Of a DNA stretch of 64,000 nt, positions 45,925 to 55,122 are shown one piece after another (within the stretch, counting starts at the first letter, position 1; the number at the start of each line of letters is the position of its first letter). The notes under the pieces are model-generated. The model ran no database searches and was not told the DNA's origin. It saw nothing but the letters and a program-made list of their open reading frames with translations. This DNA comes from Sphingomonas chungangi (GTDB taxonomy: Bacteria > Pseudomonadota > Alphaproteobacteria > Sphingomonadales > Sphingomonadaceae). The stretch spans positions 1 to 64,000 of the forward strand of contig NZ_JACEIB010000005.1 in NCBI RefSeq assembly GCF_013778325.1. Reading direction: 5' to 3'. Made by a program: the position numbers and the translations under genes.

Positions 45925-46472
45925 CTCACTCGATCGGGGCCCAGCGCCGGATCGACATCCCGCGGCCGGACGAAGCGGACGAGGTGGCCGCCGCCTTCGT
46001 CGACATCGGCCCAATGATCGACCTCGAAGGTCAACTCGGCGACGCTGGCGGTAGGGTATTTTTCCTCTACTTCGCTGCGCGCGCGGATCTCCTCCTCACC
46101 GGCGTCGGCGGAGAGGCTGAGCACCAGTTCCTCGATGCCTGGATTGTGACCGGCCAACAGGATCGTGCCCGCCGAATCGGGCGCCTCCTGCAGCACTTCC
46201 AGCAGGTTCGACGACGAAGCGAGATACACCCGGCGATCCCAGCCCACTGCCGGGCGCTTGCCGTAGCCGTCGAACATCGCATCCAGCGTTTCGACAACAC
46301 GCACCGCCGGCGAGGCGATCACCGTATCGAACTCCATGCCGATCGCGCGCATGTGCCGCCCCATCACGGCGGCGGCGCGCTTGCCCTTGTCGTTGAGCGC
46401 GCGGTCGAAATCGCGGGTGGCGGGCTGGTCCCAACCGGACTTGGCGTGGCGGAAGGTGATGAGCCTCTTCAT
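45921..46472 (-). CDS. sixA: SixA-type histidine phosphatase
   Basis: 183 aa. The RHG-type catalytic start is [20 protein letters not shown] (~6), with a second His in [20 protein letters not shown] (~107). SixA-like proteins dephosphorylate phosphohistidine in signal relays or other phospho-compounds. Its ATG overlaps the DinG-type stop by 4 nt (ATGA), so it is translated in the same unit. Confidence 0.88.
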   Translation of the reverse strand: MKRLITFRHAKSGWDQPATRDFDRALNDKGKRAAAVMGRHMRAIGMEFDTVIASPAVRVVETLDAMFDGYGKRPAVGWDRRVYLASSSNLLEVLQEAPDSAGTILLAGHNPGIEELVLSLSADAGEEEIRARSEVEEKYPTASVAELTFEVDHWADVDEGGGHLVRFVRPRDVDPALGPDRVS

Positions 46473-49204
46473 GCCACGTCTCCGCTCCCGGCTGATTCGG
46501 GCGCGTGATGCCCGATATGGCCCGGGTTGGGAAGCCCGGAGGCGACCGATCGTACCGCCTCGTCGAGCGTCACCCGACGGATCGGCACGCCGGGAGGAAA
46601 GGCATCGAGCAGGCGCGAAGGCGTGGCGGAGGAGAGCAGTACAAAGCGCCCGCGATCGTCGCCGCGCCTGATCAGCCGCCCGAACGCCTGCGCCAGCCGG
46701 GCGCGCACGACCTCGTCGTCATAGGCCGATCCACCGCCGACCGCGCGCCGCGCGGCGTGCAGTACGGTGGGGCGCGGCCACGGCACCTGTTCCATCACGA
46801 CGAGGCGCAGCGAATGACCGGGCACGTCGATGCCGTCGCGCAGCGCATCGGTGCCGAGCAGCGAGGCGTGGGGATCGTCGCGGAAGATGTCGATCAGCGT
46901 GCCGGTATCGATCGGATCGACATGCTGGGCGTAGAGCGGCAGGCCTTCGCGGGCGAGGCGATCGGCGATGCGGGCATAGACCGCCTTCAGCCGCGCGATC
47001 GCGGTGAACAGGCCGAGCGTGCCGCCGCGCGAAGCCTCGACCAGCCGCGCATAAGCGTGGGCGAGGCCGGCGAGATCGCCGCGCTTGACGTCGGTTACTA
47101 TCAGCACCTCGGCCTGGGCGGCGTAATCGAACGGGCTCTTCGCCACGAAGCGCTCGACCACCGTGTCGAGATGGCGCGTGCCGGTACGCGCCTCGGCCCG
47201 CGCCCAGTCGCCACCGGGGCCGGTGAGCGTCGCCGAGGTGACCAGCACGCCCTGCGCGGGCGCCAGCACCACCGACGCCAAGGGCCGGCCGGGATCGAGC
47301 CAGTGGCGGCGGATGCCGATATCGAACTCCCGCCCCTCGACGCGATCGACCGCCAGCCAGTCGACGAAATCCGGATCGGGCGCGCCGCCGATCCGCCCGA
47401 GCAGCGCCTGCCAGGCCGAGATCATCCGGGCGCGCAGCTGGAGGCCCGCCATCGCGCCCTCGATCCGTGCGCGGGCCGGGCCGTCGAGCCAATCCGGCCC
47501 TTCCTCCAGCACCGCCAGCAGCCGGCCGCCCAGCGCCACCATCGGTCGCATCAGATGCTCGAGCGCCGCCGAGGCCTCGCCCGCCGCCTCGACGATCGGG
47601 CCGTCGAGCGCTGCCGCTTCCGTCTCGATGCCGTAGCCCGCATCCGCCGCGGTGGCGCGCGCCAGCACGATGTCCCGCACCGCCGAGAGCAGCTTCTCGA
47701 TCGGGCCGAGAGGCATCCCCTCGGCGATTCTCGCCAGCCAGTCGGTCGCGACCAAGGCCTGCGATCCGGCGATCACGCCCTCCAGGGCGACGGCGCCGGC
47801 CCCATCGTAGGAGACGACATCCGCCAGCCGCGCCGCGAGCCCTCGCCGTCGCCCGCGCGAGGCGCGCTCCGGCCCGACGATCCAGCGCCTGAGCTCGATC
47901 GCCTCCTGCCCGGTCAGCCCGGCCGAGAAGGTGGTGTCGGCCGCGTCGTGGAGGTGATGCCCCTCGTCGAACACGATGCGTCCCAAGGCCCGCCCACCTT
48001 GCTCGTCACGCCGCCGCTCGGCGAGCAGCATGACGAGCGCGTGGTTGGCGATGACGATGTCCGCTTCCTCGGCCCGGCGGATCGATCGCTCGATGAAGCA
48101 ACGGCGATAATGCGGGCAGCCGGCATAGACGCACTCGCCCCGCCGGTCGGTGAGCGCGGTCGATCCGGCACGGCGGAAGAGCGTTGTGAGCCAGCCGGGC
48201 AGATCGCCGCCCACCATGTCCCCGTCGCGCGTGTACGCCGCCCAGCGCGCGATCAGCTGCGCCAGCACCGCCGCACGGCCTTGGAAGCCACCGTAGAGCG
48301 CGTCCTCCAGATTGAGCAGGCAGAGATAGTTCTCGCGCCCCTTGCGCACCGCCACCCGGCGGCGACGCTCGGCGGGATCGGGGAAGACCCGCTCTGTCTC
48401 GCGATCGAGCTGGCGCTGGAGGGCGCGCGTGTACGTGGAGATCCACACCGTCCCCTCGGCGCGTTCGGACCACAGGCTGGTCGGCGCCAGATAGCCGAGC
48501 GTCTTGCCGATTCCAGTGCCGGCTTCCGCCAGCATCACGCGCGGTCGCCCCTCGCCAGCGCGGGGCGCGAAGGCATGGGTCGCGGCGGCGGCGTAGAGCT
48601 TCTGGCCCTCGCGCGTTTCCGATCCGGCGCCGGTGAGCTGGCCGAGCCGTTCCACGGCATCGCCATCGGAGATGGTGACGGTGCGCGGCTGCGGCCTCGG
48701 CGCCACTTCCTCCCATTCGGGCAGCTTGGCGAACAGCCCGCGTTCGGGCCGCTCGGGCTCCTTCATCCGCTGGATCAGAGCCTGCGCCCACGGCCAGCGC
48801 AGCCGCCCGAGCGCTTGCGCGACATCCCATGCGCCGTGTTTCTCGGGCCAATCCTGCTCGACCGTGCCGAGGATGACGTCGGCGATGTCCAGCAAGGTCG
48901 TAGTGGCCGCCGCATCGCTCTCCGGCGGATCGAAACCGAGCGCGCGCGCCATGCCGGCCGGAGTCGGCACCGCGAAGCGCGCCGGCGCCACGAAGGCGAA
49001 CAGTTCGAGCAGATCCAGGCCGCTGATCTCGGCATAGCCCAGCCGCTGCCCGACCAGCGGCGCGTTGAGCATCACCAGCGGTCGCTCGGCGGCGAGCGCG
49101 ATCGCCTCGCCCCTAGCCAATCCACGGACGCCCCGATCACGCTCGGCGAGCCAGATGCCGCCGTGCGTGGCGTGGAGTGCAAGGGGCGGCAGCGGGAAGG
49201 TCAC
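46469..49204 (-). CDS. DinG-type ATP-dependent DNA helicase (4Fe-4S)
   Basis: 911 aa from a GTG at 49204. Walker A is LAEAGTGIGKTLGYLAPTSL (~229) and the DEAH-like box is IVFDEGHHLHDAADTTFSAG (~413). Four cysteines (CLLNLED, CVYAGCPHYRRCF) form the XPD/DinG 4Fe-4S cluster site. The N-terminal ~200 residues (LVGQRLGYAEISGLDLLELF) resemble a degenerate exonuclease-like domain without acidic catalytic residues (inference). It unwinds structured DNA or R-loops. sixA follows with a 4-nt overlap. Confidence 0.9.
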   Translation of the reverse strand: MTFPLPPLALHATHGGIWLAERDRGVRGLARGEAIALAAERPLVMLNAPLVGQRLGYAEISGLDLLELFAFVAPARFAVPTPAGMARALGFDPPESDAAATTTLLDIADVILGTVEQDWPEKHGAWDVAQALGRLRWPWAQALIQRMKEPERPERGLFAKLPEWEEVAPRPQPRTVTISDGDAVERLGQLTGAGSETREGQKLYAAAATHAFAPRAGEGRPRVMLAEAGTGIGKTLGYLAPTSLWSERAEGTVWISTYTRALQRQLDRETERVFPDPAERRRRVAVRKGRENYLCLLNLEDALYGGFQGRAAVLAQLIARWAAYTRDGDMVGGDLPGWLTTLFRRAGSTALTDRRGECVYAGCPHYRRCFIERSIRRAEEADIVIANHALVMLLAERRRDEQGGRALGRIVFDEGHHLHDAADTTFSAGLTGQEAIELRRWIVGPERASRGRRRGLAARLADVVSYDGAGAVALEGVIAGSQALVATDWLARIAEGMPLGPIEKLLSAVRDIVLARATAADAGYGIETEAAALDGPIVEAAGEASAALEHLMRPMVALGGRLLAVLEEGPDWLDGPARARIEGAMAGLQLRARMISAWQALLGRIGGAPDPDFVDWLAVDRVEGREFDIGIRRHWLDPGRPLASVVLAPAQGVLVTSATLTGPGGDWARAEARTGTRHLDTVVERFVAKSPFDYAAQAEVLIVTDVKRGDLAGLAHAYARLVEASRGGTLGLFTAIARLKAVYARIADRLAREGLPLYAQHVDPIDTGTLIDIFRDDPHASLLGTDALRDGIDVPGHSLRLVVMEQVPWPRPTVLHAARRAVGGGSAYDDEVVRARLAQAFGRLIRRGDDRGRFVLLSSATPSRLLDAFPPGVPIRRVTLDEAVRSVASGLPNPGHIGHHAPESAGSGDVA

Positions 49205-49308
49205 CCTTCCTCTATAGGCATGCGAGAACGAATGGAAAACAGCTGCATTCAACCGGCATACAGCCGCCGCCGGCTAGGAGCCGCACAGTCTTTCGAAGGT
49301 TTCTCATC

Positions 49309-49704
49309 ATGAAGATTGTTGCCCTGATTGCCGCTTCCCTGCTCGCCACCACCGTTTCCGCGCAGGATCTCCCCGACCACCCGATCACGCGCGCCGAGGT
49401 GATCGCCGCCGCCAAGGTGCAGTTCCAGCGGATCGACGCGAACCATGACGGCATCGTCACCCGCGAGGAGTTCGACGCCTTCCGCGCCAAGCAGGCGGCC
49501 GCCGGCGGCGACAGCAATCCCTTCACCCATGTCGGCGGCCACTGGTTCGATCATGCCGACCCGAACGGCACCGGCCGCGTAACGCTGGAACAGGCCGAGC
49601 AGCATCCGCTCCAGCTGTTCGACATGGCCGACATGAACCATGACGGCGTGATCAGCCCGTCCGAGGCGCGCATGGCGATGGCGCTCCGCTCGTTCGGAAA
49701 ATGA
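49309..49704 (+). CDS. Secreted EF-hand calcium-binding protein
   Basis: 131 aa. Signal peptide ~1-19 (KIVALIAASLLATTVSAQ). Three EF-hand loops: DANHDGIVTREEF (~43), a degenerate DPNGTGRVTLEQA (~84) and DMNHDGVISPSEA (~107). It likely buffers or senses calcium in the periplasm. It starts 104 nt from the divergent DinG-type gene; CGAAGG is upstream of the ATG. Confidence 0.88.
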   Translation: MKIVALIAASLLATTVSAQDLPDHPITRAEVIAAAKVQFQRIDANHDGIVTREEFDAFRAKQAAAGGDSNPFTHVGGHWFDHADPNGTGRVTLEQAEQHPLQLFDMADMNHDGVISPSEARMAMALRSFGK

Positions 49705-49710
49705 GGGGGT

Positions 49711-49738
49711 GGGGCCGGCCAGAGGGATGGCCGGCCCC
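49711..49738 (+). terminator. Hairpin after the EF-hand gene
   Basis: GGGGCCGGCCA (49711-49721) pairs perfectly with TGGCCGGCCCC (49728-49738), loop 6 nt, starting 6 nt after the stop codon. No T-run follows, so termination is likely but weak. The rest of the gap to lysS (49739-49933) shows nothing recognisable. Confidence 0.5.
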
Positions 49739-49933
49739 GCGCACGGCCCGCCAATTGGGGTCACGCGAAGCCGTGCTGGCCGTCGGACCACAGGGGGTGT
49801 CGCGACGACCTGAGGCTGTTCTAGGCGCGGCACGTCATAGGCGATTTGCCGATTGTGTCCGGGTGTTGCAGCCGGGCGCCGCGCCGGATCGCCGGTAGCG
49901 AAACGGGCGCCGCTCGGCTAGGAGCGCCCGGTT

Positions 49934-51535
49934 ATGACCGACACCGAGACCCTTCGCACCGCCGCTCTCGCATCCAAGGCCTGGCCCTATGAGGAGGCCC
50001 GCAAGCTGATGAAGCGCTGGCCGGAGGGCAAACCAGAGGCCGTGCTATTCCAGACCGGCTACGGTCCCTCGGGCCTGCCGCACATCGGCACTTTCACCGA
50101 GGTGGCGCGCACATCGATGGTACGCAACGCGTATGAGGAAATGACCGGCGGCGCAGCGACCCGCCTCGTCGCCTTCTCGGACGACATGGACGGGATGCGC
50201 AAGGTGCCGGGCAACCTGCCCAATCCCGAAGGCCTGCTGCCCTATCTGGACCAGCCGCTCAGCCGCGTGCCTGATCCCTTCGGCACCCACGACAGCTTCG
50301 CCGCGCACAACAATGCGCGCCTGCGCAGCTTCCTCGATCATTTCGGCTTCGACTACGAATTCCTCGCCGCCTCCACCGCATATCCGTCGGGCCGGTTCGA
50401 CGACACGCTGCGCGCGATCCTTCGCCACTACGAAGCGATCATGGATATCATGCTCCCGACGCTCGGCGAGGAGAGGCGCAAGACCTACTCGCCGATCTTC
50501 CCGATCCATCCCGAGACCGGCAAGGTGCTGCAGGTGCCGATAGAAGTGGTCGACGCCGAGGCCGGAATCATCGCCTACACCGATCCCGAGACGGGCGAGC
50601 GCCGCGAGCAATCGGTGCTGGGCGGGCAGGCAAAGGCGCAGTGGAAGGTCGACTGGGCGCTGCGCTGGGTGGCGCTCGGCGTCGACTACGAGATGGCGGG
50701 CAAGGACCTGATCGATTCGGTCACGCAGTCCGGCAAGATCGCGCGCGCGCTCGGCGCCCGCCCGCCCGAGGGCTTCAACTACGAGCTCTTCCTCGACGAG
50801 GCAGGCGCCAAGATCTCCAAGACCAAGGGCAACGGACTGACGATCGAGGAGTGGCTCACCTACGCCCCGATCGAGAGCCTCGCCTTCTACATCTATCGGG
50901 AGCCCAGGAAGGCGCGCCAGCTGAGCTTCTCGGTGATCCCCAAGGCGGTGGACGAATATTACCAGTTCCTCGCCGCCTATCCGAACCAGCCGGTCGAGCA
51001 GCAGCTCGGCAACCCGGTGCACCACGTCCATCTCGGCAAGGTGCCTACGGTCGACTTACCGGTGAACTTCGCGCTGCTGCTCAATCTGGTCAGCGTGGCG
51101 CTGACCGACGACAAGGCTCTGCTGTGGCGCTACCTGCAGCGCTACGCCGCGAACGTATCGCCCGAGACGCATCCCACGCTCGACCGGCTGCTGGACTATG
51201 CACTCGCTTATTTCCGGGATTTCATCGCGGATTCGCTGCGCCGCCGTGCGCCGACCGCGCAGGAGGCCGTCGCGCTGAAGGAACTGGAAGAGTTGCTGGC
51301 GAAAGACGACGGCACCGGGCGCCCTGACGAGGAACCCGCGGCGGTCCTCCAGAACCACGTCTACGAGATCGGCAAGACGCACTACGGAAAGGAAGGCCTG
51401 CGCGACTGGTTCAAGGTGCTGTACGAAACGCTGCTCGGCTCCTCGCAGGGGCCGCGCATGGGCTCGTTCATCGCGCTCTATGGCGTTTCGGAGACACGTG
51501 CGCTGATTTCCAACGCGCTGGCCCGAGAGGCCTGA
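49934..51535 (+). CDS. lysS: Lysyl-tRNA synthetase, class I
   Basis: 533 aa. It charges tRNA-Lys with the archaeal-type (class I) enzyme rather than the common class II LysS. HIGH motif is GPSGLPHIGTFTEVART (~46) and KMSKS is AGAKISKTKGNGLTIEEWL (~295). FEATURES SDDMDGMRKVPGNLPNPEG and IEVVDAEAGIIAYTDPETG match class I LysRS, which is usual in alphaproteobacteria. A clear stop is at 51535; a hairpin follows. Confidence 0.94.
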   Translation: MTDTETLRTAALASKAWPYEEARKLMKRWPEGKPEAVLFQTGYGPSGLPHIGTFTEVARTSMVRNAYEEMTGGAATRLVAFSDDMDGMRKVPGNLPNPEGLLPYLDQPLSRVPDPFGTHDSFAAHNNARLRSFLDHFGFDYEFLAASTAYPSGRFDDTLRAILRHYEAIMDIMLPTLGEERRKTYSPIFPIHPETGKVLQVPIEVVDAEAGIIAYTDPETGERREQSVLGGQAKAQWKVDWALRWVALGVDYEMAGKDLIDSVTQSGKIARALGARPPEGFNYELFLDEAGAKISKTKGNGLTIEEWLTYAPIESLAFYIYREPRKARQLSFSVIPKAVDEYYQFLAAYPNQPVEQQLGNPVHHVHLGKVPTVDLPVNFALLLNLVSVALTDDKALLWRYLQRYAANVSPETHPTLDRLLDYALAYFRDFIADSLRRRAPTAQEAVALKELEELLAKDDGTGRPDEEPAAVLQNHVYEIGKTHYGKEGLRDWFKVLYETLLGSSQGPRMGSFIALYGVSETRALISNALAREA

Positions 51536-51617
51536 ACCGAATTGGCCGCGGCGCGTTTTCGCGCGCGGTCCACCCCTTTCGGACTGGTGTGCGTGCGCCC
51601 TCATGGCGTACCGCATC

Positions 51618-51645
51618 GGCCGCGCCGTTTCCGCACGGCGCGGCC
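51618..51645 (+). terminator. Hairpin after lysS
   Basis: GGCCGCGCCGT (51618-51628) pairs with ACGGCGCGGCC (51635-51645), 6-nt loop. It lies 83 nt beyond the lysS stop and 82 nt before the next ATG. No T-run, so it may be a terminator or an RNA structure. Confidence 0.4.
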
Positions 51646-51726
51646 ACCGGGGTGGCCACCGACCCGCCGGCGCGGGAGCCGGCATGCTTCATGTCAGCTT
51701 CATCGCCGGTGGCTCAGGGAGAGGCC

Positions 51727-52410
51727 ATGCGTTTTCAAAGTCTTGCCGTCGCCGCTGTCGCCATCGTTGCTTGCGTCGCCCCCGCTCATGCCGCCTCGCC
51801 GCGCGAGGAGCTGATCCGCGCCGCCTTTGCCACCCATGACAAGGGGCAGGCGCTTGCGCTGGTCGATCAGGCGATCAGCGATTCACAGGCCATCCTCGCC
51901 CAGTCGCCCGGCGACCGCGAGGCCAAGCTGCAGCAGGCGCTCGGCATCGGCTATCGCGGCCAGCTCAAGCGCTCGCCGACCGACGCAAAGACCGCGCACG
52001 GCCTGATCCAGTCGCTCGCCAATTCGGACCCGCGCGATCCCGAGGCGCAGATCGCCATGGCGGGCTGGCACCTGACGGCGGTGGGGGATCTCGGCAACTT
52101 CCTCGCGCGCACGCTGCTCGGCGCCAATCGCGACGCGGGTCTCGCGGCGCTCGACAAGGCGGTGGCGATGGGCGGCAACCGCTCCTTCTTCGCCGGTTAT
52201 GCGGCACTGATCCGCATCAAGCTCGACAGCTCGGACACCGCGACCGCGCTCCGCCTCGCCCAGCGTGCCGCGAGCGAGCCGGCGCCCGGCCCGATCGACC
52301 GCGTGATGCAGCGCGCCGCCCAGCGGATCATCCCGATGCTACAGGCGGGCGACGGCGCGGGCGCATCCAAGCTGGCGAAGCAGCTGCTGCCGTTCGGGAC
52401 GCTGAGCTAG
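51727..52410 (+). CDS. Periplasmic TPR-like protein of unknown function
   Basis: 227 aa. Signal peptide ~1-22 (SLAVAAVAIVACVAPAHAA). The helical rest contains AKLQQALGIGYRGQLKRSPT and PRDPEAQIAMAGWHLTAVGD, suggesting tetratricopeptide-like repeats. No named family recognised. GGGAGAGG precedes the ATG. It converges with the DUF885 gene (20-nt gap). Likely an envelope-associated scaffold. Confidence 0.72.
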   Translation: MRFQSLAVAAVAIVACVAPAHAASPREELIRAAFATHDKGQALALVDQAISDSQAILAQSPGDREAKLQQALGIGYRGQLKRSPTDAKTAHGLIQSLANSDPRDPEAQIAMAGWHLTAVGDLGNFLARTLLGANRDAGLAALDKAVAMGGNRSFFAGYAALIRIKLDSSDTATALRLAQRAASEPAPGPIDRVMQRAAQRIIPMLQAGDGAGASKLAKQLLPFGTLS

Positions 52411-52430
52411 GCCAGCGCCCCGCAGCGGGC

Positions 52431-54236
52431 TTATTTCCCCTTCTGGGTTTCGATCCAGGTGTCGATCTTCTTCTCCAGCACGCTCATCGGCAGCGCACCG
52501 GTATCGAGCACCTGCGCGTGGAAGGCGCGCGGATCGAACTTCGATCCCAGCGCCGCCTGCGCCTTGGCCTTCTCCTTGAGGATCGTCAGCTGGCCGATCT
52601 TGTAGGCCAGCGCCTGCCCCGGGATCGCAATATAGCGCTCCACCTCGGCGGTGGCGTCGGTCTTGGACATCGGCGAATTGGCGAGCATGTAGGCAATCGA
52701 CTGGTCGCGTGTCCAACCCATGGCGTGGATGCCGCTGTCCACGACCAGCCGCATCGCGCGCAGCATGTCGTCTGAGAGACCGCCCATCCGCTGATACGGA
52801 TCGGTCTCCAGCCCCATCGGCCCCCACAATGTTTCCGAATAGAGCGCCCAGCCCTCGACATAGGCCGTATTGCCGCCGAAGCGCATGAAGGCCGGCAGCG
52901 ACGCATTCTCCTGCGCGATGCTGATCTGGAAATGGTGGCCCGGGATCGCCTCGTGCAGGAACAGCGAGTTGGTCTCCCAATTGTAGCGCGAGGGGAGATC
53001 GTAGGTGTTGTAGTAGAACACGCCCGGCCGCGATCCGTCCGGCGTGCCCTGCGAATAGTCGCCACCGGCCGAGGTCTTCTCGCGATAATCGGGCGTCGCG
53101 CGGATATCGAGCGGGGATTTCGGTACCAAGCTGAACTGCTCGGGCACATGGGCGAGCACCGTCTGGCGGATCGCCATGTAGGTGTCGTGCAGCTCCTGCG
53201 CGCTCTTGGGCTGGAAGCGCGGATCGGTGCGCAGATAGTCGAAGAATTGCGGGAGCGTGCCCTTGAAGCCGACCTTCTCCTTCTGGACCTCCATCTCCTT
53301 GAGATCGCGCGCGACTTCGGAGAGGCCGAGATTGTGGACATATTCGGCGGTGAGCGGCAGCGTCGTGTTGCTCTCGATCAGATAGGCGTAGAGCTTGGCC
53401 CCGCCGGGCATCGCCGACAGGCCGACGGCGTCGCGGGCGTGCGGCAGATATTCGGTCTTCAGGAAATCGCGCAGCCGCGTCTCGGCGGGAATGATGCCGG
53501 TGCGGATCGTGTCGGCATATTCGTTGGTGAGCCGCGCCTGATCGGCAGCGGGGATGCCCGCCGGGAATTTCTTGACCGGCCCGTAATAAGGCGAGCCCTC
53601 GACGCCGGCTGCGATCTGCTGGTCCAGCTGGTCGATGACGTTGTTCACCACCAGCTTGGGCTGGACGATGCCATCCTTCATGCCCTGCCTGAAGCGGACG
53701 ATCGCCTCGTCGAGATTGCGGATGAAATCCTGGTGGCGCTTCAGGTTGTTCTCATAGTCCGCCACCGTGTTGAACGGTGCCGCGCCCTGGCCGGACGCGA
53801 TGTCCGGATAGAAGATGTGAATGCCGTTGAAATGGTCGATCGGGCGCTCGATCGTCTCCTTCAGGATATCCGGCGCGTAGCTGCGCAGATCGAGATCGGT
53901 CTGCCACTTGAACACGTCGTAGGCGATCCGGTCGGTGGGGTTCAGCTTCGATCGATCGATCGTGGCGAGAGTCTTCAGGTCGCTCTCGTCGGCGGCCTTG
54001 CCTTCGGCGAGCGCCTTGTCGCTGAAGAAATCGCCGAGCCGGTCGGCATAGCGCAGGTCGCCGCGCACCAGCGCCTGGAGCGGCTGGCGCTTGAGCATCG
54101 CCTCGTCGCTGTCGTGGAAAAGCTGGAGCAGCTTCTTGTCCTCGGGCGACTGGGCGGCGGCAGCCGGAACGGCGGATTGGCAGAAAGCGGGCGTGGCGAG
54201 CAGGGTCGCCGCGAGCAGCATCGCGAAAGAGCGCAT
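52431..54236 (-). CDS. DUF885 family metallopeptidase-like protein, secreted
   Basis: 601 aa. Signal peptide ~1-20 (SFAMLLAATLLATPAFCQ). The zinc motif FLHEAIPGHHFQISIAQENA (~428) and GWALYSETLWGPMGLETDPY (~461) are the DUF885 signature, a family of probable peptidases. The N-terminal half is helical. It is likely periplasmic. A palindromic repeat lies upstream of its start. AGGA precedes the ATG. Confidence 0.9.
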   Translation of the reverse strand: MRSFAMLLAATLLATPAFCQSAVPAAAAQSPEDKKLLQLFHDSDEAMLKRQPLQALVRGDLRYADRLGDFFSDKALAEGKAADESDLKTLATIDRSKLNPTDRIAYDVFKWQTDLDLRSYAPDILKETIERPIDHFNGIHIFYPDIASGQGAAPFNTVADYENNLKRHQDFIRNLDEAIVRFRQGMKDGIVQPKLVVNNVIDQLDQQIAAGVEGSPYYGPVKKFPAGIPAADQARLTNEYADTIRTGIIPAETRLRDFLKTEYLPHARDAVGLSAMPGGAKLYAYLIESNTTLPLTAEYVHNLGLSEVARDLKEMEVQKEKVGFKGTLPQFFDYLRTDPRFQPKSAQELHDTYMAIRQTVLAHVPEQFSLVPKSPLDIRATPDYREKTSAGGDYSQGTPDGSRPGVFYYNTYDLPSRYNWETNSLFLHEAIPGHHFQISIAQENASLPAFMRFGGNTAYVEGWALYSETLWGPMGLETDPYQRMGGLSDDMLRAMRLVVDSGIHAMGWTRDQSIAYMLANSPMSKTDATAEVERYIAIPGQALAYKIGQLTILKEKAKAQAALGSKFDPRAFHAQVLDTGALPMSVLEKKIDTWIETQKGK

Positions 54237-54335
54237 AAGTCCTCCGAAGGTGATGCGCGCGACGCTAGGACCGGTTGGTTATCGGAGCAATAGGTGTCTT
54301 AGGGAGATGAACCACCCCGGCTCTTCTTTGGTGGT

Positions 54336-54445
54336 GCCGCACCGGCCCGCCCCCCACCCCGGCCTCCCATCTAGGATACGCTGTTTGGGAGCCCGGGTGG
54401 GGGGGCGGGCCGGTGCGGCGAGGATGCGCTCTTTCGCGCATCCTC
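54336..54445. repeat. Palindromic element (family 1, copy A)
   Basis: The arms 54336-54369 and 54386-54419 pair with few mismatches (for example CCGGCCCGCC with GGGCGGGCCGG); the central part contains AGGATACGCTG. A second hairpin GAGGATGCGC / GCGCATCCTC follows at 54420-54445. The same architecture is seen at 60156 and 62394. It sits between the start of the DUF885 gene and the end of an RcnB-like gene. Confidence 0.85.
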
Positions 54446-54454
54446 AAACAGCCC

Positions 54455-54931
54455 TCAGTAAAAGAAGCCGTTGTTGACCTCGAGCACGCGGCCGGTGCGG
54501 ACGTTCACCAGCAGCACATCGTTGCCGTAGCGGATCCAGCGCAGGTTCGACGCGACCGGGCGGAGGTGGAAGCGGACCGGATCGATCCAGTAACGCTGGC
54601 CATAGAAAGCCGGATCGAAACGGTAGCCGACGCGCACCGGGCGATAGGCCCAGCCGCGATGCGGGCCGGCATAGCCGCCGATGCGATAGGTGTCGGGATG
54701 CGCGCGGCGGAAGTCGCGCCAGTCGTCCCGACGCTCCCGGCGGTCATCGCGCAGATCGCGGCGGGCGTCGCGGACATCGTGGCGATCGCCGCGCCATTGG
54801 GCATCGCGCAGATCGCGGCGATCCTGACGAAGTTCGCGATTGTCGTGGCGGACCTCGCGGGCCGACTGCGCCATGGCGGCGGCCGGGGTCAGCGTGGCCA
54901 GCAGGGCGGGGGCAAGGATGAACTTACGCAT
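54455..54931 (-). CDS. RcnB-like periplasmic protein
   Basis: 158 aa. Signal peptide ~1-22 (FILAPALLATLTPAAAMAQ). Charged middle region (RHDNRELRQDRRDLRD) followed by the RcnB-type end PVRVGYRFDPAFYGQRYWID and VNVRTGRVLEVNNGFFY. RcnB in E. coli helps nickel/cobalt homeostasis; sphingomonad versions are uncharacterised. GAGGAG is 8 nt before the ATG at 54931. A second RcnB-like gene lies upstream on the same strand. Confidence 0.85.
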   Translation of the reverse strand: MRKFILAPALLATLTPAAAMAQSAREVRHDNRELRQDRRDLRDAQWRGDRHDVRDARRDLRDDRRERRDDWRDFRRAHPDTYRIGGYAGPHRGWAYRPVRVGYRFDPAFYGQRYWIDPVRFHLRPVASNLRWIRYGNDVLLVNVRTGRVLEVNNGFFY

Positions 54932-55063
54932 GACGGTCACTCCTCTGAAATCCCGGCGCGATCATGGACCCGATCGCGCCGACGAGGATGGGTTGCACCC
55001 AGGCGACTGAACCGGCGAGGAATGGGAGTTTTATCGACCATTCAGCTTGAACGGCGCACGGCC

Positions 55064-55106
55064 AAAAAGCAGGAGGCCCGGCGCAGCGGGCTGCACCGGG
55101 CCTCCT
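55064..55106 (-). terminator. Terminator after the second RcnB-like gene
   Basis: On the minus strand an 11-bp stem (55096-55106 with 55071-55081) is followed by a T-run (complement of AAAAA at 55064-55068). It begins 17 nt after the stop of the gene ending at 55123. Confidence 0.75.
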
Positions 55107-55122
55107 TTCGGTCGGCGATACC

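Noticed and set aside
46505-49312. 935-codon open frame on the plus strand opposite the DinG-type helicase gene
   Set aside because: Shadow of the helicase in a high-GC sequence; the product is a low-complexity Arg/Ala/Gly/His mix with no family signal, while the minus strand holds clear helicase motifs.
49701-49898. 65-codon frame between the EF-hand gene and lysS
   Set aside because: Overlaps a hairpin, has no ribosome site and looks like non-coding sequence.
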